Source: Bostrychus sinensis
Lineage: Eukaryota > Chordata > Actinopteri > Gobiiformes > Eleotridae
Assembly: GCA_020698575.1 (NCBI GenBank)
Contig: CM036251.1
Coordinates: 8,472,788-8,536,787, forward strand
Reading direction: 5' to 3'
DNA length: 64,000 nucleotides
The position numbers were made by a program, and so were the translations under genes. Each line of letters begins with the position of its first letter. Position 1 is the first letter of the stretch. Shown one piece after another: positions 35,001 to 47,000 of the stretch. Below the pieces are notes generated by a model. The model saw only the letters and a list, made by a program, of their open reading frames with translations. It made no database searches and had not been told where the DNA came from.

Positions 35001-38000
35001 CTTGGAGAGCCAAATATTCTCTGAGGTAGTTTGAGAACCATTGAATGCGCCGATATCTCTGAAGTTAATTAGCCTTTAAACTTTCTCCAGAGTCTGAAGT
35101 GACCGGCTTTGAAACCCTCATTTATTCAACCTGCTCCTGCTGCTGCTCTTTCAGGCAGATGCATAAACAAGAAGTGTGTGTGTTACCATATAAGGAAGTG
35201 CTTTGAGTTCCCCAGTCTTCCCTGCAAAGTCTAGTCAATTAAAAGCAAGTAGGAAGTGAAGTCTTAGCTTTTCCTATTTGACCAGCTGTTACAGTAAGAT
35301 AATATACCACTGAGCTCTACTGCCTGGATGACGCTGTGAAACATACTGTATATATGTTACTATATGTTACTTTGGAGACTGCCTTCCTTTTACTAAACAA
35401 ACGGGCTATAAAAACTTGGCATGCTGTTTGGTATGCAAGGTAGCTACATCTGAAGTTGAGTCGTGATGAGACAGCATTTCATTTTATGGGAATGTGGCAC
35501 TAAAAATAGAAGCATGTCATCAGAGCACTTCCAGTTTTCGTGGAGTTTCTCTTAGTCGCCCTGTCACTCCAATACAAACAGCACTTCTAAGCTGCTTGTA
35601 TTGTCTATTACGATATATATTTCATAGAGTAATTGTTTGATATATGCCTGAAGTCTTGAGGGTTTAGTGTTAAACCATGCAATGTCAGTGTAGTCAGTCA
35701 ATCAATGGGAGCTGGACAATAAAGTTAAAGTTAAAGGGGCTATATTATGCAAAATCTACTTTTCTCAGCTTTCTACCATGTTATGTTTTTCCCTCATCAA
35801 GAAACATACCTGGAGTTGTGTTTTGTTTCATTTATGCATGTTTAAGTAATCCCAAATTCTCTGGCACAGCCGTTCTGAGGACTCAAAACCCTCAGTTCCA
35901 CAAACCTCCGCCTCTCCCACAAACCCCCGCCCACATCCAGTCTGCTCTCGTGCATTTATTCAAAAAACAGTGTCACAGACATTTTTCATTTTGTTAGAAA
36001 ATGCCATCATACTAAAAGTTTAAGGAAGTTAAGTTCCTTTTATTTCTTTTAAATTATGTACAAAAGCCCGCAACTCTGCTGCCCTCTGCTGGTCTCTTCA
36101 CCCGTTTCTTTATCTCACTAGTAGAGCGCTTATTAAAACGTTTTCTTGTAGGTTTTAAAATATGCAAAACTTTTCTAAAGGTGACCTAGATTGGTTTCAA
36201 AATATAAATACATGCATAATATAACCCCTTTAAAAACTTTGAGATGTTCCAGTTCCGATTTGGTGGGAGTAGTACAAAAAAGTCATTGCACCTTTTCATT
36301 CGTTAACCACAGTTATATGGATAGTGTAAAAAATAAGGTATATCTGTGCAAAAACGTATTATGTAGCAGCAAACGGAGTGTATTCAAGGATACACCACTC
36401 TCTCTTTAATAGTAATACAATGAGGGCTTTTTTGTGTACAGTATATGATAAGCTTAAAGAAATGTAACTTTTGGTTTTACATATGGACAGAGAGTTATAA
36501 AAAAAAAAAAAAAAAGGTTTATGTATCTCTGTGCATGTGGTGTCACATCTTTAAAGCATGTTATTTTGTTTAAATAGTAGGTTTCTTTCTTTAATTATGA
36601 AGCATTACTATATAATATATGGTATACACTCAAGCAGGGAAATGCATTCAGACCTAGCCTCTAAAAGTTAAGATATAGTTTCATAAAATCCAAAAGGACA
36701 ATGTTAACATTTGTCTGGTTGGCTACTCTTAATGTCAAGCCCTGATTATAATGGTTAATGTACGGTATGTATACTCCAGCAATTAATTATATAAGAAGTT
36801 ATCTAACAATCATAAATTATAACTAGACTGATGAGATTATATGAACAGAATAAACAACAGAATGAACTTGTTATAGCGAGAAACCAGTAGGAAAAAAGTC
36901 ATTAATGCACACTGGCGATTTTCACTGAAGTTTAGCCTCAAACTCACCCAGTACAGCTCCTGGTCCTGTTGCCCTGCTCCCCGACATTAACCATGTAGTT
37001 GAAAATTTGGGGGTCAGATTGAACAGTAAGCTGAAGCTGGATATACGTTGTTTTTTTTCAGCTTTGCCTTCTACACAAAGTCAAGCTGTTTCTGAGCCGC
37101 AGTGACTTCGAAAAAGCCCTCCACACCTTTGTTAGTGCTCACTTAGACTTTGGTAATGCACTGCACATTGGAGTTAACTAAGCCTCTCTACACCGTTTAC
37201 AACTTCTGCAAAATACTGCTGCTGCCTCCTACAGTCTCAAACACAACCACATCACAGCTGTCCTCTGCTCTCTCCACTGGCCCCTGGTTCACTTCCGGAT
37301 TCAGTTTAAACTTCTGTTTGTTTTTAGCACAATTAATAGGCTTGCATCTGCGTATTTATGTGAGATTCTAAGCTTTTGTCAACCCAGCAGAGCCCCGCCT
37401 CTGCTCTGCTGGACAACATCTGCTTAAAGTCCCACGTCCAGGTGTAAACAGTGGCGTGATCGCGCTTTTGCAGAGGCACACTGCAAAAACTGCCCTTCTA
37501 GAAACAAGCCAAATTGTTTTAAACCTTAATAACTTTTTGTATATCAAGCAAAAAAATTTGCCAAAAATAATATTTGTTTTTTGCAGTGGCAGGGCCTAAA
37601 CTTTGGCACCAAACTTAAGACCTACTACTTACAGACTGGCCTTTGACTCATAGTAACTCAGTAACACCTTGTGATGTGAAACATCCCTGTTCCTCAGTGT
37701 TTTTTCTGTCTCTTAACCAATCTGAGCTACCTTTTTAAAACTAGATCAAGTTGAACTGATTGTTGTCATGTCGCCTTCAGGTGCAGACGGACGTCAGCGT
37801 GGACTCCAAGCAGCAGACTCTACAGGGCGTGGCCTTCCCCGTTCACCAGGACGGGATGGCAGCGCTCGAGCGATTTAGGGACAAAAAGATCAACTACATA
37901 CAGCTGGTGAGTCCTAAAGGTCAAAGCAGTGCTGCAGTGGTCACCTTTGTATGATCAATGTATAAATAGTCCTTTATCTGGGATTGTTTAACGGGGCTAA

Positions 38001-41000
38001 AGATCATTGCGGTGGAGCTGGTTTTCAGACAAACAATGCATGAGTCATTTGGCCCAAAAGCCTGGGTGTTGTTTGAATACAAAGGGTCACAATCAGTGCA
38101 GTGTACGAAGGAATAATGGTGCAGGCCTCTCTCTGTTTCCTTTGTACTGGGGAAAACGGACAGTTCATTAAGTTAAAGCAGGTGGGACTCAGTTTTAATA
38201 TCTCAGAGTATTTTACTGTCATACTTTTTACAGAATTTCATTCATGCTCATTTGAGTAATCCTGAATGCTGATGCCACCCTTTTCTCAAGAGCTGAAAAC
38301 GCTCGGTCTCACAGTTCTACGTAGACTCGTGAAACCAGGAAGTGCTCCTGTGAGTTTCTAAAGCCCATACACCGTCACTGGACTCATTCTGATCATTTCA
38401 GTGCTTAAACTGCCGTCACTGCGAAGCAGTCAGCTAATTTATCCATCTGTTAATGTCATGTTGCTAATAGCTCTGCTAATTAGCCATTTTTTGCTCTGTC
38501 CAGTTCCCATTGTTGCCAGCAGGGGCCGTTAGACACCTGATCCAAGTGTTCTCTGCAAAGTAACAGTTTACCAAAAGAAGACATTTTCCATACATTTACA
38601 TTAAGTTATAAGATGTGAAATACTAATGCAAAGGTGTCTAAAACTTTTTCAAAAAGCCTGAAAAAGCATAATATAGGAGTAAAAAAGTAATTTCCTGTTT
38701 TTTTTTTTGTTTTTTTTTTAAGAAAATGTACTTTCTAAGTACGGTACATTGTTTTAAAACATACTTTTACAAGCTTCTTTTTTTTTTTGACCATGTTTGT
38801 AAGGTGGATAAGAACAGTAATTGTAGCAGTAATAGTGGTAGCAGTAGTAGTTATAGTAGTAGTAGTAGTAGTATGAATGGCAGTACTGGTAGGGGTAGTC
38901 ACAGTAATAGTAGCAATAGCACTAGTAAAAGTAGTAGAAGTATCTGTAGTAGTACTAGTGGTAGTAGTAGTAATAGTATTATAAATAGCAGTACTGGTTA
39001 AAGTAGTAGCAGTCTTTTTTTTTTTACGTAAACTTTAAATTACTTTCTTTACTTTTTAACTATTACTCAAGTAAAAATGTAGCTTTTACTTTCTTTATTG
39101 AGTATTTTTACAGTACTAATATGGAGTACTTCTTCCATCTCTAGTTTAGTCTGACTGTGAATTTCCCAGTAAAGCTTTTTTATGGTGTTTTTCTTTCTTT
39201 CCTCATTTTCTGAACTATCTTCTCCTCGGGCCTCAGTTTTGATATTAAATTTTTTTTTCTATTCCTTTCAGAATATAGACTTCGAGCAGGAACTTATTAA
39301 ACTGTGCAGCACTGAACCCACTGAGATAAAAGACCTGCCCAAGAGAATCCCCAAAGACGCTGCGCGATACCACTTCTTCCTCTACAAACATTCCCACGAA
39401 GGAGACTACCTAGAGTCTACAGGTAAAGGAACTCACTGCTGCTAAACCTGTCACTTTCAGGACCATCACAGAAAATATTGGGTTTTCCAAGTCCACCATC
39501 TTTAATGGACTAAAATGAGCCTAAATCAGGACTAACGCAGGTCTAAACCCAAGACTAACCAGGATTACACTGGGCCTAAACCAGAACAAAAGCAGGAATA
39601 AACAGACCAGGACTAAACCTCTGTTCTACTAAATCCGGGACTAAACTAGGCCTAATCCAGGACTGGAGCAGGACAGACAAAATCAGGATTTAACCTAGAT
39701 CTACATCAGGACTACACTTGGCCTAAAACAGTCCGTAATTATCTACAGTGGCATGAAAAAGTATCTGAAGCTTTTGGAATTTCTCACATTTCTGCATAAA
39801 ATCACCATCAAATGTGTTCTGATCTTTGTCAAAATCACACAAATGAAAAAACAGTGTCTGCTTTAACTAAAACCACCCAAACATTTATAGGTTTTCTAAT
39901 TTTTAATGAGGATAACATGCAAACGATGTCAGAAGGGGGAGGAATAAGTAACTGAACCTTCTGCCTAAGGAGACTTAAAACCAATTTTTACCAAACTGTT
40001 TAAGTCAGGGATGTGTCCAGTCACTGAGGAGTGGCTTAAAGCTGCCCTGCCCACTATAAAACACACGCCTGGTAAGAATTGTGTCTTGATGAGAAGCATT
40101 GTCGGATGTGCACCATGGCTCACTCAAAAGAGCTCTCTGAAGACCTGCGATCAAGAAATGTTGATTTGTATAAAGGTGGGAAAGGTTACAAAACCAGCTC
40201 TAAATGTCTGGATGTTCATCAATCCACAGTTAGAGAAATTGTCTTCAAATGGAGAGAGTTTGGCACTGTTGCTTCTCTCCCAAGGAGTGGCCGTCCACCA
40301 ACAATGACAACAAGAGTTCAGCGCAGAATGCTCAGAGAGGTAAAAAAGAACCCTAGAGTGTCTGCTAAAGACTTACAGAAATCACTGGCACAGTCCAATA
40401 TCTCTGTGCATACATCGACTAAATGTAAAACACTGGCCAAGAATGGTGTTCATGGGAGGACTCCACGGAGGAAGCCACTGCTGTCTAAAAAAAACATTGC
40501 TGCACATTTAATGTTCGCAAAAAGGCACTTGGACACTCCACAGAACTTCTGGCAAAATATTTTTTGGACTGATGAAACGAAAGTTGAATTGTTTGGGAGG
40601 AGCACACAACATCATGTGTGGAGGAAAAATGGAACAGCTCACCAACATCAACACCTCATCCCCACCGTGAAGCGTGGTGGAGGTGGCATCATGGTTTGGG
40701 GCTGTTTTGCTGCCTCAGGGCCTGGACAACTTGCAATCATTAATGGAAAAATGAATTCAAAAGTTTATCAGGATGTTTTGCAGGAAAAGCTGAGGCCGTC
40801 TGTCAGGCAGTTGAAGCTAAAAAGAGGATGGATGCTGCAACAGGACAATGACCCAAAACACAGAAGTAAATCAACTTCAGAATGGTTTCAGAAGAACAAA
40901 ATACACGTTCTGGAGTGGCCAAGTCAAAGTCCTGACTTGAACCCCATTGAGATGCTGTGGCATGACCTCAAGACAGCAATTCATGCCAGACATCCCAGGA

Positions 41001-44000
41001 ATCTGACTGAGCTGCAGCAGTTTTGTAAAGAGGAATGGTCCAAGATTGATCCTGATGGATGTGCCAGACTGATCTACAACTACAGGAAGTGTCTGGTTGA
41101 AGTTATTGCTGCCAAAGGGGGGGCAACCAGATATTAAATGTGATGGTTCAGTTACTTATTCCTCCCCCTTCTGTCATTGTTTGCTTGTTATCCTCATTAA
41201 AAATATGAAAACCTATATGTTTAGGTGGTTTTAGTTAAAGCAGACACTGTTTTTTCATTTGTGTGATTTTGACAAAGATCGGATCACATTTAATGGTGAT
41301 TTTATGCAGAAATGTGAGAAATTCCAAAGGTTTCACATACTTTTTCATGCCACTGTATATTTAATGGTGTTCATCTTTAAAAATTCCAGACACACCTGAG
41401 TCCCACTGGACCCTGCGTACCACCTGTGGTTCCCGTACCACAGTTTGAGAACCACCGCTTTTAATTAACACTTGTGTGTTTTTGTGTTCCACAGTTTTCA
41501 TTTATTCCATGCCTGGATACAAGTGTAGCATCAAAGAGAGGATGCTCTACTCCAGCTGCAAAAACCCCCTGGTGGATATGGTGGAGAACGACCTCAAAAT
41601 GGAAATTGAGAAAAAGGTAAATTAAGGGAACGTTATTGGCTTTTACTGTTGCATATGCAGTGCTCTGGTAGCATGGCTCTATTAATGTGACATAAACAAT
41701 ATATTTTTTATTAGTAATTTCCTCTCATCCCATAAATCACATTAAAACATATTTACAATTTATAAAAAATTAGAAATATCATCCAACCATAAGGTCATGT
41801 TATTCTCAATGTGAGTCTTTATTTTCGAAACCTTGAAAACATCCTCTCACAGATGTTTATTTGCAAAAGTGTCTTACAAAAGTGGAAGATATCCCCTATC
41901 AAAAATAGCCAAGATGGCGCTGGCTTTTACAGAGCGAATTTAATCATTTCTTTGACCTGATTAACAGTGTTTAGTGCTTTCCTTCATCCACGAGCGTAGG
42001 TTTGGTGCCAGCTTTGGTTGCGCCCCTGTATCCTGGAGTATTTTAGAGGATGTTTACTGCCTCTAGTGCAAGATTATGGATAAAATATGTGATTTAACCA
42101 GCCCACAATCAAATTCATAGGCTTTAAAAAAAGATGGGTAATGCAAATGTAGGGTCTAACCAGATCCAAAATAAGTCTGTGTAACTGATCTGTCATTACA
42201 ACTGCCACTCATAGCACAATAACTTACATTTAGCTTATAAATGTAAATCCTCGGAGCAGAATGAAAACTCTGGCCTTACCTTTAGGAGACACAAAGGCTG
42301 TAGTGTGGACATCCCCAGCTCTGTCCTCTCCAGGAGCTAGCTGCTGTTTAGCTTTAGCTCATTCTTACAGGGGAATGAATGCCTTTCCTCTGAACCACTG
42401 CTCACCGTTAACCTGACAGAAAACATGATACAGCGCTTTTATTTTGAATATTTTGTTTATAATGTGCCTTATTTCCTGATAGTCTTCTCCATATTTTTGT
42501 CACTTAGCAAAGAGACTTACATTTCCATCACAGTGCTTTAGCTCCCTGTCTGCGCTCTCCAACTCTCAGAGGTTACTTATGTTTAGTGTCCAACACCTGG
42601 TTTAAAGCTTTGTATTTTCTTGTATGTTGTGTTCATAGCTGTCACGTTGCGTTCTGGTGATACAGTCCGTCCGTCTCATGGTACATCTCAGTCAAAAACT
42701 AACGCTGTGCTCCCTTCCTCTTTCCAATCTAAGCCAATCATATGAGAGCTGAACTAAAGCAACCAATAACGCAGACTGTCTGTACATATGTTAATACTGG
42801 CTTTTATGCTCGACACAAAACAAGTAAAAAGAAATATGGTCTTGCCAAAAAAAGATTTACGAATTGCTCATTTAAATATATGTAGCTTGCCCAATAAAGT
42901 TCAGGATTTATCTAATTTAATTAACACTAATAATTTTAATATAATAGCTTTATCTGAAACTCACTTAGAGTCATTTATAGATCTGTCTGAGATAGCTGTA
43001 ATAGGCTATAATGTTTTTAGAAATGACAGAAATAGGTATGGTGGAGGAGTAGCTATTTATGTGCAAAGTAACATCTCTGCTAAAATTAGATATGATCTGA
43101 TGGTTTCATCTGTTGAAATAATTTGGCTTCAAATTCAACTCCCTCACATTAAACCAATAATTGTTGGCTGTTGTTACCGACCTCCTAGCTCCACTGTACA
43201 ATACACGGATGATATATGTGCTATGCTCATGAATGTGACGGATGAAAATAGAGAAACGTACCTACTGGGTGATTTTAACATTGATTGGTTGTCATCTTGT
43301 GCTTTGAAAGAAAGATTAGTCACAACTTTGAATATTTGTAATCTATCTCAAATCATCAATGTACCAACTAGAATTACTGTGAACACAGCAGGTGTAATGT
43401 CCAAGTCATGCATTGATCACATTTACACTAAAGCTGCAGAGCTTTGCTTTGGGGCTGTATCTATTCCAGTTGGCGTTAGCGATCATAATGTCATTGTTCT
43501 GGTCAGAAGAGTGAGAGTACCTAAGGCAGGACCTAGAATTATATTACATAGATCTTATAAATCCTTTTGTCTTGAAAGTTTTATCTCTGACATTAAGTCA
43601 CTAAATTGGGACATTATTTATCTGAAAAACACACAAACGCAGCTTTAAATATGTTTGCAGAGATGCTTCAGAAGGTAGCTGACAAATACGCACCATTAAA
43701 GAAAACTACTGCCAAAAAGACCATGGCACCATGGCTTGATAAAGAACTAAAAACCTGTATGGCCCAACAGGATGAATTAAAGCAAGCTGCTGTAAAAACT
43801 GGTGATCCAAACTTGTGGGGAAAATACCGTAAACTCAGAAACACAGTAACAAAAATGAACAAACAGAAGAAAAAATCATATTATTTAAATAAAATTTACA
43901 ATTCAAGGTATGATGGAAAGAGACTCTGGCAGGTTTTTAATAATATACTTGGAAGATCTAAAAATAATGATCCTGCTTTTATTGAAATTGATAAGTTTTT

Positions 44001-47000
44001 AACTAAACCTGCTGATATTGCCAATTATTTTAATAACTTCTTTATTGATAAGGTAAATGATTTAAGACAGAATAAAATTGATTTAATTAATGGACAACGT
44101 AAGCATATTAATTATAGTTGTAATAAATCAACAGAGCTAATAAAAAAATATATAATGAAAGACAAAAATTGTAACTTTACCTTTAGTTCTATACAACTAC
44201 ATGAAGTTGAAGAACTTTTAAGCTCTGTAAAAAATAATAAGCAGTTTGGGCTAGATTATCTTGATGGGAAATTAATAAATTATATGTCTGATTACATTGC
44301 CAAACCTGTTTGTCATATTTTAAATTTGAGTTTAAAAGAATGTTTATTTCCACAAGCTTGGAAAGTAGCCAAAGTGATACCCATACCCAAAAATAATAAG
44401 ATCGCATTCTGTGGTGCCAATAGTAGACCAATTAGTATCCTGCCTGTTCTTAGTAAAATCATGGAAAGACTAGTGTTTTCTCAAATTTTAAACTATTTCA
44501 CAAATTTTAACCTTGGCTCTGAATCTCAGCAGACTACAGAGATGGTCATTCTACATCTACTGCACTCGTGCAAATGACTGATGATTGGCTGAGTCAAATT
44601 GATGCCAAAAACTATGTTGGTGCTCTCCTCCTAGATTTTAGTGCGGCTTTTGAAGTCATTGATCATGGCTTATTGTTGAGAAAACTTTCTGCATATGGTT
44701 TTAAGGACTGTGCAGTAAAATGGATGGAAAGCTACTTAACTAACAGGTTTCAATCTGTGTATTTTAATGGGAACCTTTCAACTAAAAGGAGATTAGACTG
44801 CGGTGTTCCCCAAGGCAGTTGCCTTGGTCCTTTACTCTTCTCTATTTTTACTAACGACCTTCCTTTAGTTTTAAATAGTGCATCTATAACAATGTATGCA
44901 GATGACTCTACATTATATAAATCTGCAAATAATTTGAGTATTTTAAATGAGGTACTGCAAAGTGAACTGGATTGTGTATCCAGCTGGGTAGACAGTAATG
45001 GGCTGGTGTTAAACACTGGTTAAACAAAATATATAATTCTTGGTTCTCATCACTCATTAAGGAATGTGCAGCCTTTGTCGCTCTCTTTGAAGGACATTTC
45101 TTTGGAGCAGGTGCATGAGGTTGAGCTTTTAGGGTTAACTATAAATGAACAAATTGAATTGGTCTCGTCACATCAATAAAATAGTGACTAAAATGGGTAG
45201 GGCTGTTTATTGGAAGATGTGCCTACTTTATGACAGATTTCTCAGTCAAACAAGTGTTACAATCAATTGTGTTATCCCAACTCGATTATTGCTCTGTTAT
45301 TTGGTCATGTGCTCCAAAGAAAGACATTCATAAGCTTCAACTAATGCAAAACAAAGCTGCACGACTGGCACTGAACTGCCCATTTTGGACGAGTATAGAC
45401 CGTATGCATCATGCTCTATCATGGCTACAAGTTGTGAATAGATTATATAAGAACCTTCTTGTCTTTTTTTATAATGTTTGTATTAATATGAAACCTAAAA
45501 TCTTGCATTCCAAAATCTTTTTTGTTCATAATAGACATAGCCATTCTACCAGACAACAAACAAATGGTGACATAGTTGTCCCTGTGGTGAGAACATGTGC
45601 TATGCAGAAAACAGTTTTGTACAGGGCTGCAACTCAGTGGAACAGGTTGCCTTGTTCATTGAAAGAATCAAATAATATAAGATGTTTTAAAAATAATCTC
45701 AGAACACAAAAGTCCATCTTTTTAGTCATATTATCTGATTACTGTTTTTATGTTGGGGGTGCACGGTGGCAGAGCAGTTAGTGTTCTCGCCTCCCAGCAA
45801 GGAGGTCGTGGGTTCGAGCCCCGGGCCGACCAATACACCATCACACGAACTCTCTGGGTGGAGTCTGCAGGTCCTCTCCGTGTTACCGTGGGTTCTCTCC
45901 GGGTTCTCCGGCTTCCTCCCACCGTCCAAAGACATGCATGTGTTGGTGAATTGGCGACTCTAAATTGACCCTAGTGAATGAATGTGAGAGTGAATGGTTG
46001 TCTGTCTGTGTTTGTCTCTGTGTTAGCCCTGCGACAAGCTGGCCCCTGTCCAGGGTGTACCCCGCCTATGGCCCAAAGTTACTGGGATAGGCTCCAGTCA
46101 CCCGCGACCCCTAACGGGAATAAGCGGTAGAAAATGAATGAATGAATGAATGTTTTTATGTTTGATAGTACTACTGTTTGATTGTATAAGTGTTTCTTGT
46201 ACAGTATATAACCAAGTTATAACGTGTTTTTTGTATGTATTGTTGAATTTTGTATGGTGTTTCTTTATGCCATGGACCCCAGGAAGATTAGTTGCTACTT
46301 TGGTAGTAACTAATGGGGATCCATTTTAAACAAATAAACAAATAAACAAATAACGGAGCGAGTGAGGTGGGACTTAAGATAGAGCATCCAATCTTATGTC
46401 ACTGTCATTTTAACAAAAGTAAAGTGATGATGTCCGACATAACAGCCACATTCAAACAAACAGACTTTTTTTAGCAAGTCAACAACAAAAGGTGCTAATA
46501 ATACAGCGTATACTGGTGTTTTGTGACAAAACCTGCAACAATTCTTCATAAACACCTTGTTTGTTTGGTCAGCGGTGCTCTGGTGACATCCCGCCCTTCA
46601 TTTTCTGATTGGTTACGCCTCCTGTCATTGTTCCGCCCATAGAAATGAAACTCAAATGAAGGGATGCCACACTAACTTCTTTGTATAGAATAGGAAGGAG
46701 CTGGCCAGGCTAGTGATTTGTAGCACTCTGCTCCTAACATTTTATTAATCTGTAATGTCACCCATTTAAAACATATGAGAGAAATGACTTTATGCAGAAT
46801 TTGGAGATGATTGGATCAATAACAAACTTCCCACCAATCTGCATAAAACCTTTGCCAAATTTACTGTCACTGGACCACATATAGGATGTATTTTTGAGAC
46901 ATAATATTGCCTCTGTTTTGTAGTTGGAGATCGACAATGGAGACGAACTGACCAGCGACTTCTTGTACGAAGAGGTGCATCCCAAGCAGCACGCGCACAA

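Noticed and set aside
38726..39001. Serine-rich 91-codon frame
   Set aside because: It is a translation of the AGT microsatellite.
45770..45840. A tRNA gene suggested by the B-box-like ggttcgagcccc
   Set aside because: It lies in a dispersed element with a target duplication and no cloverleaf was made out; it is a SINE head.
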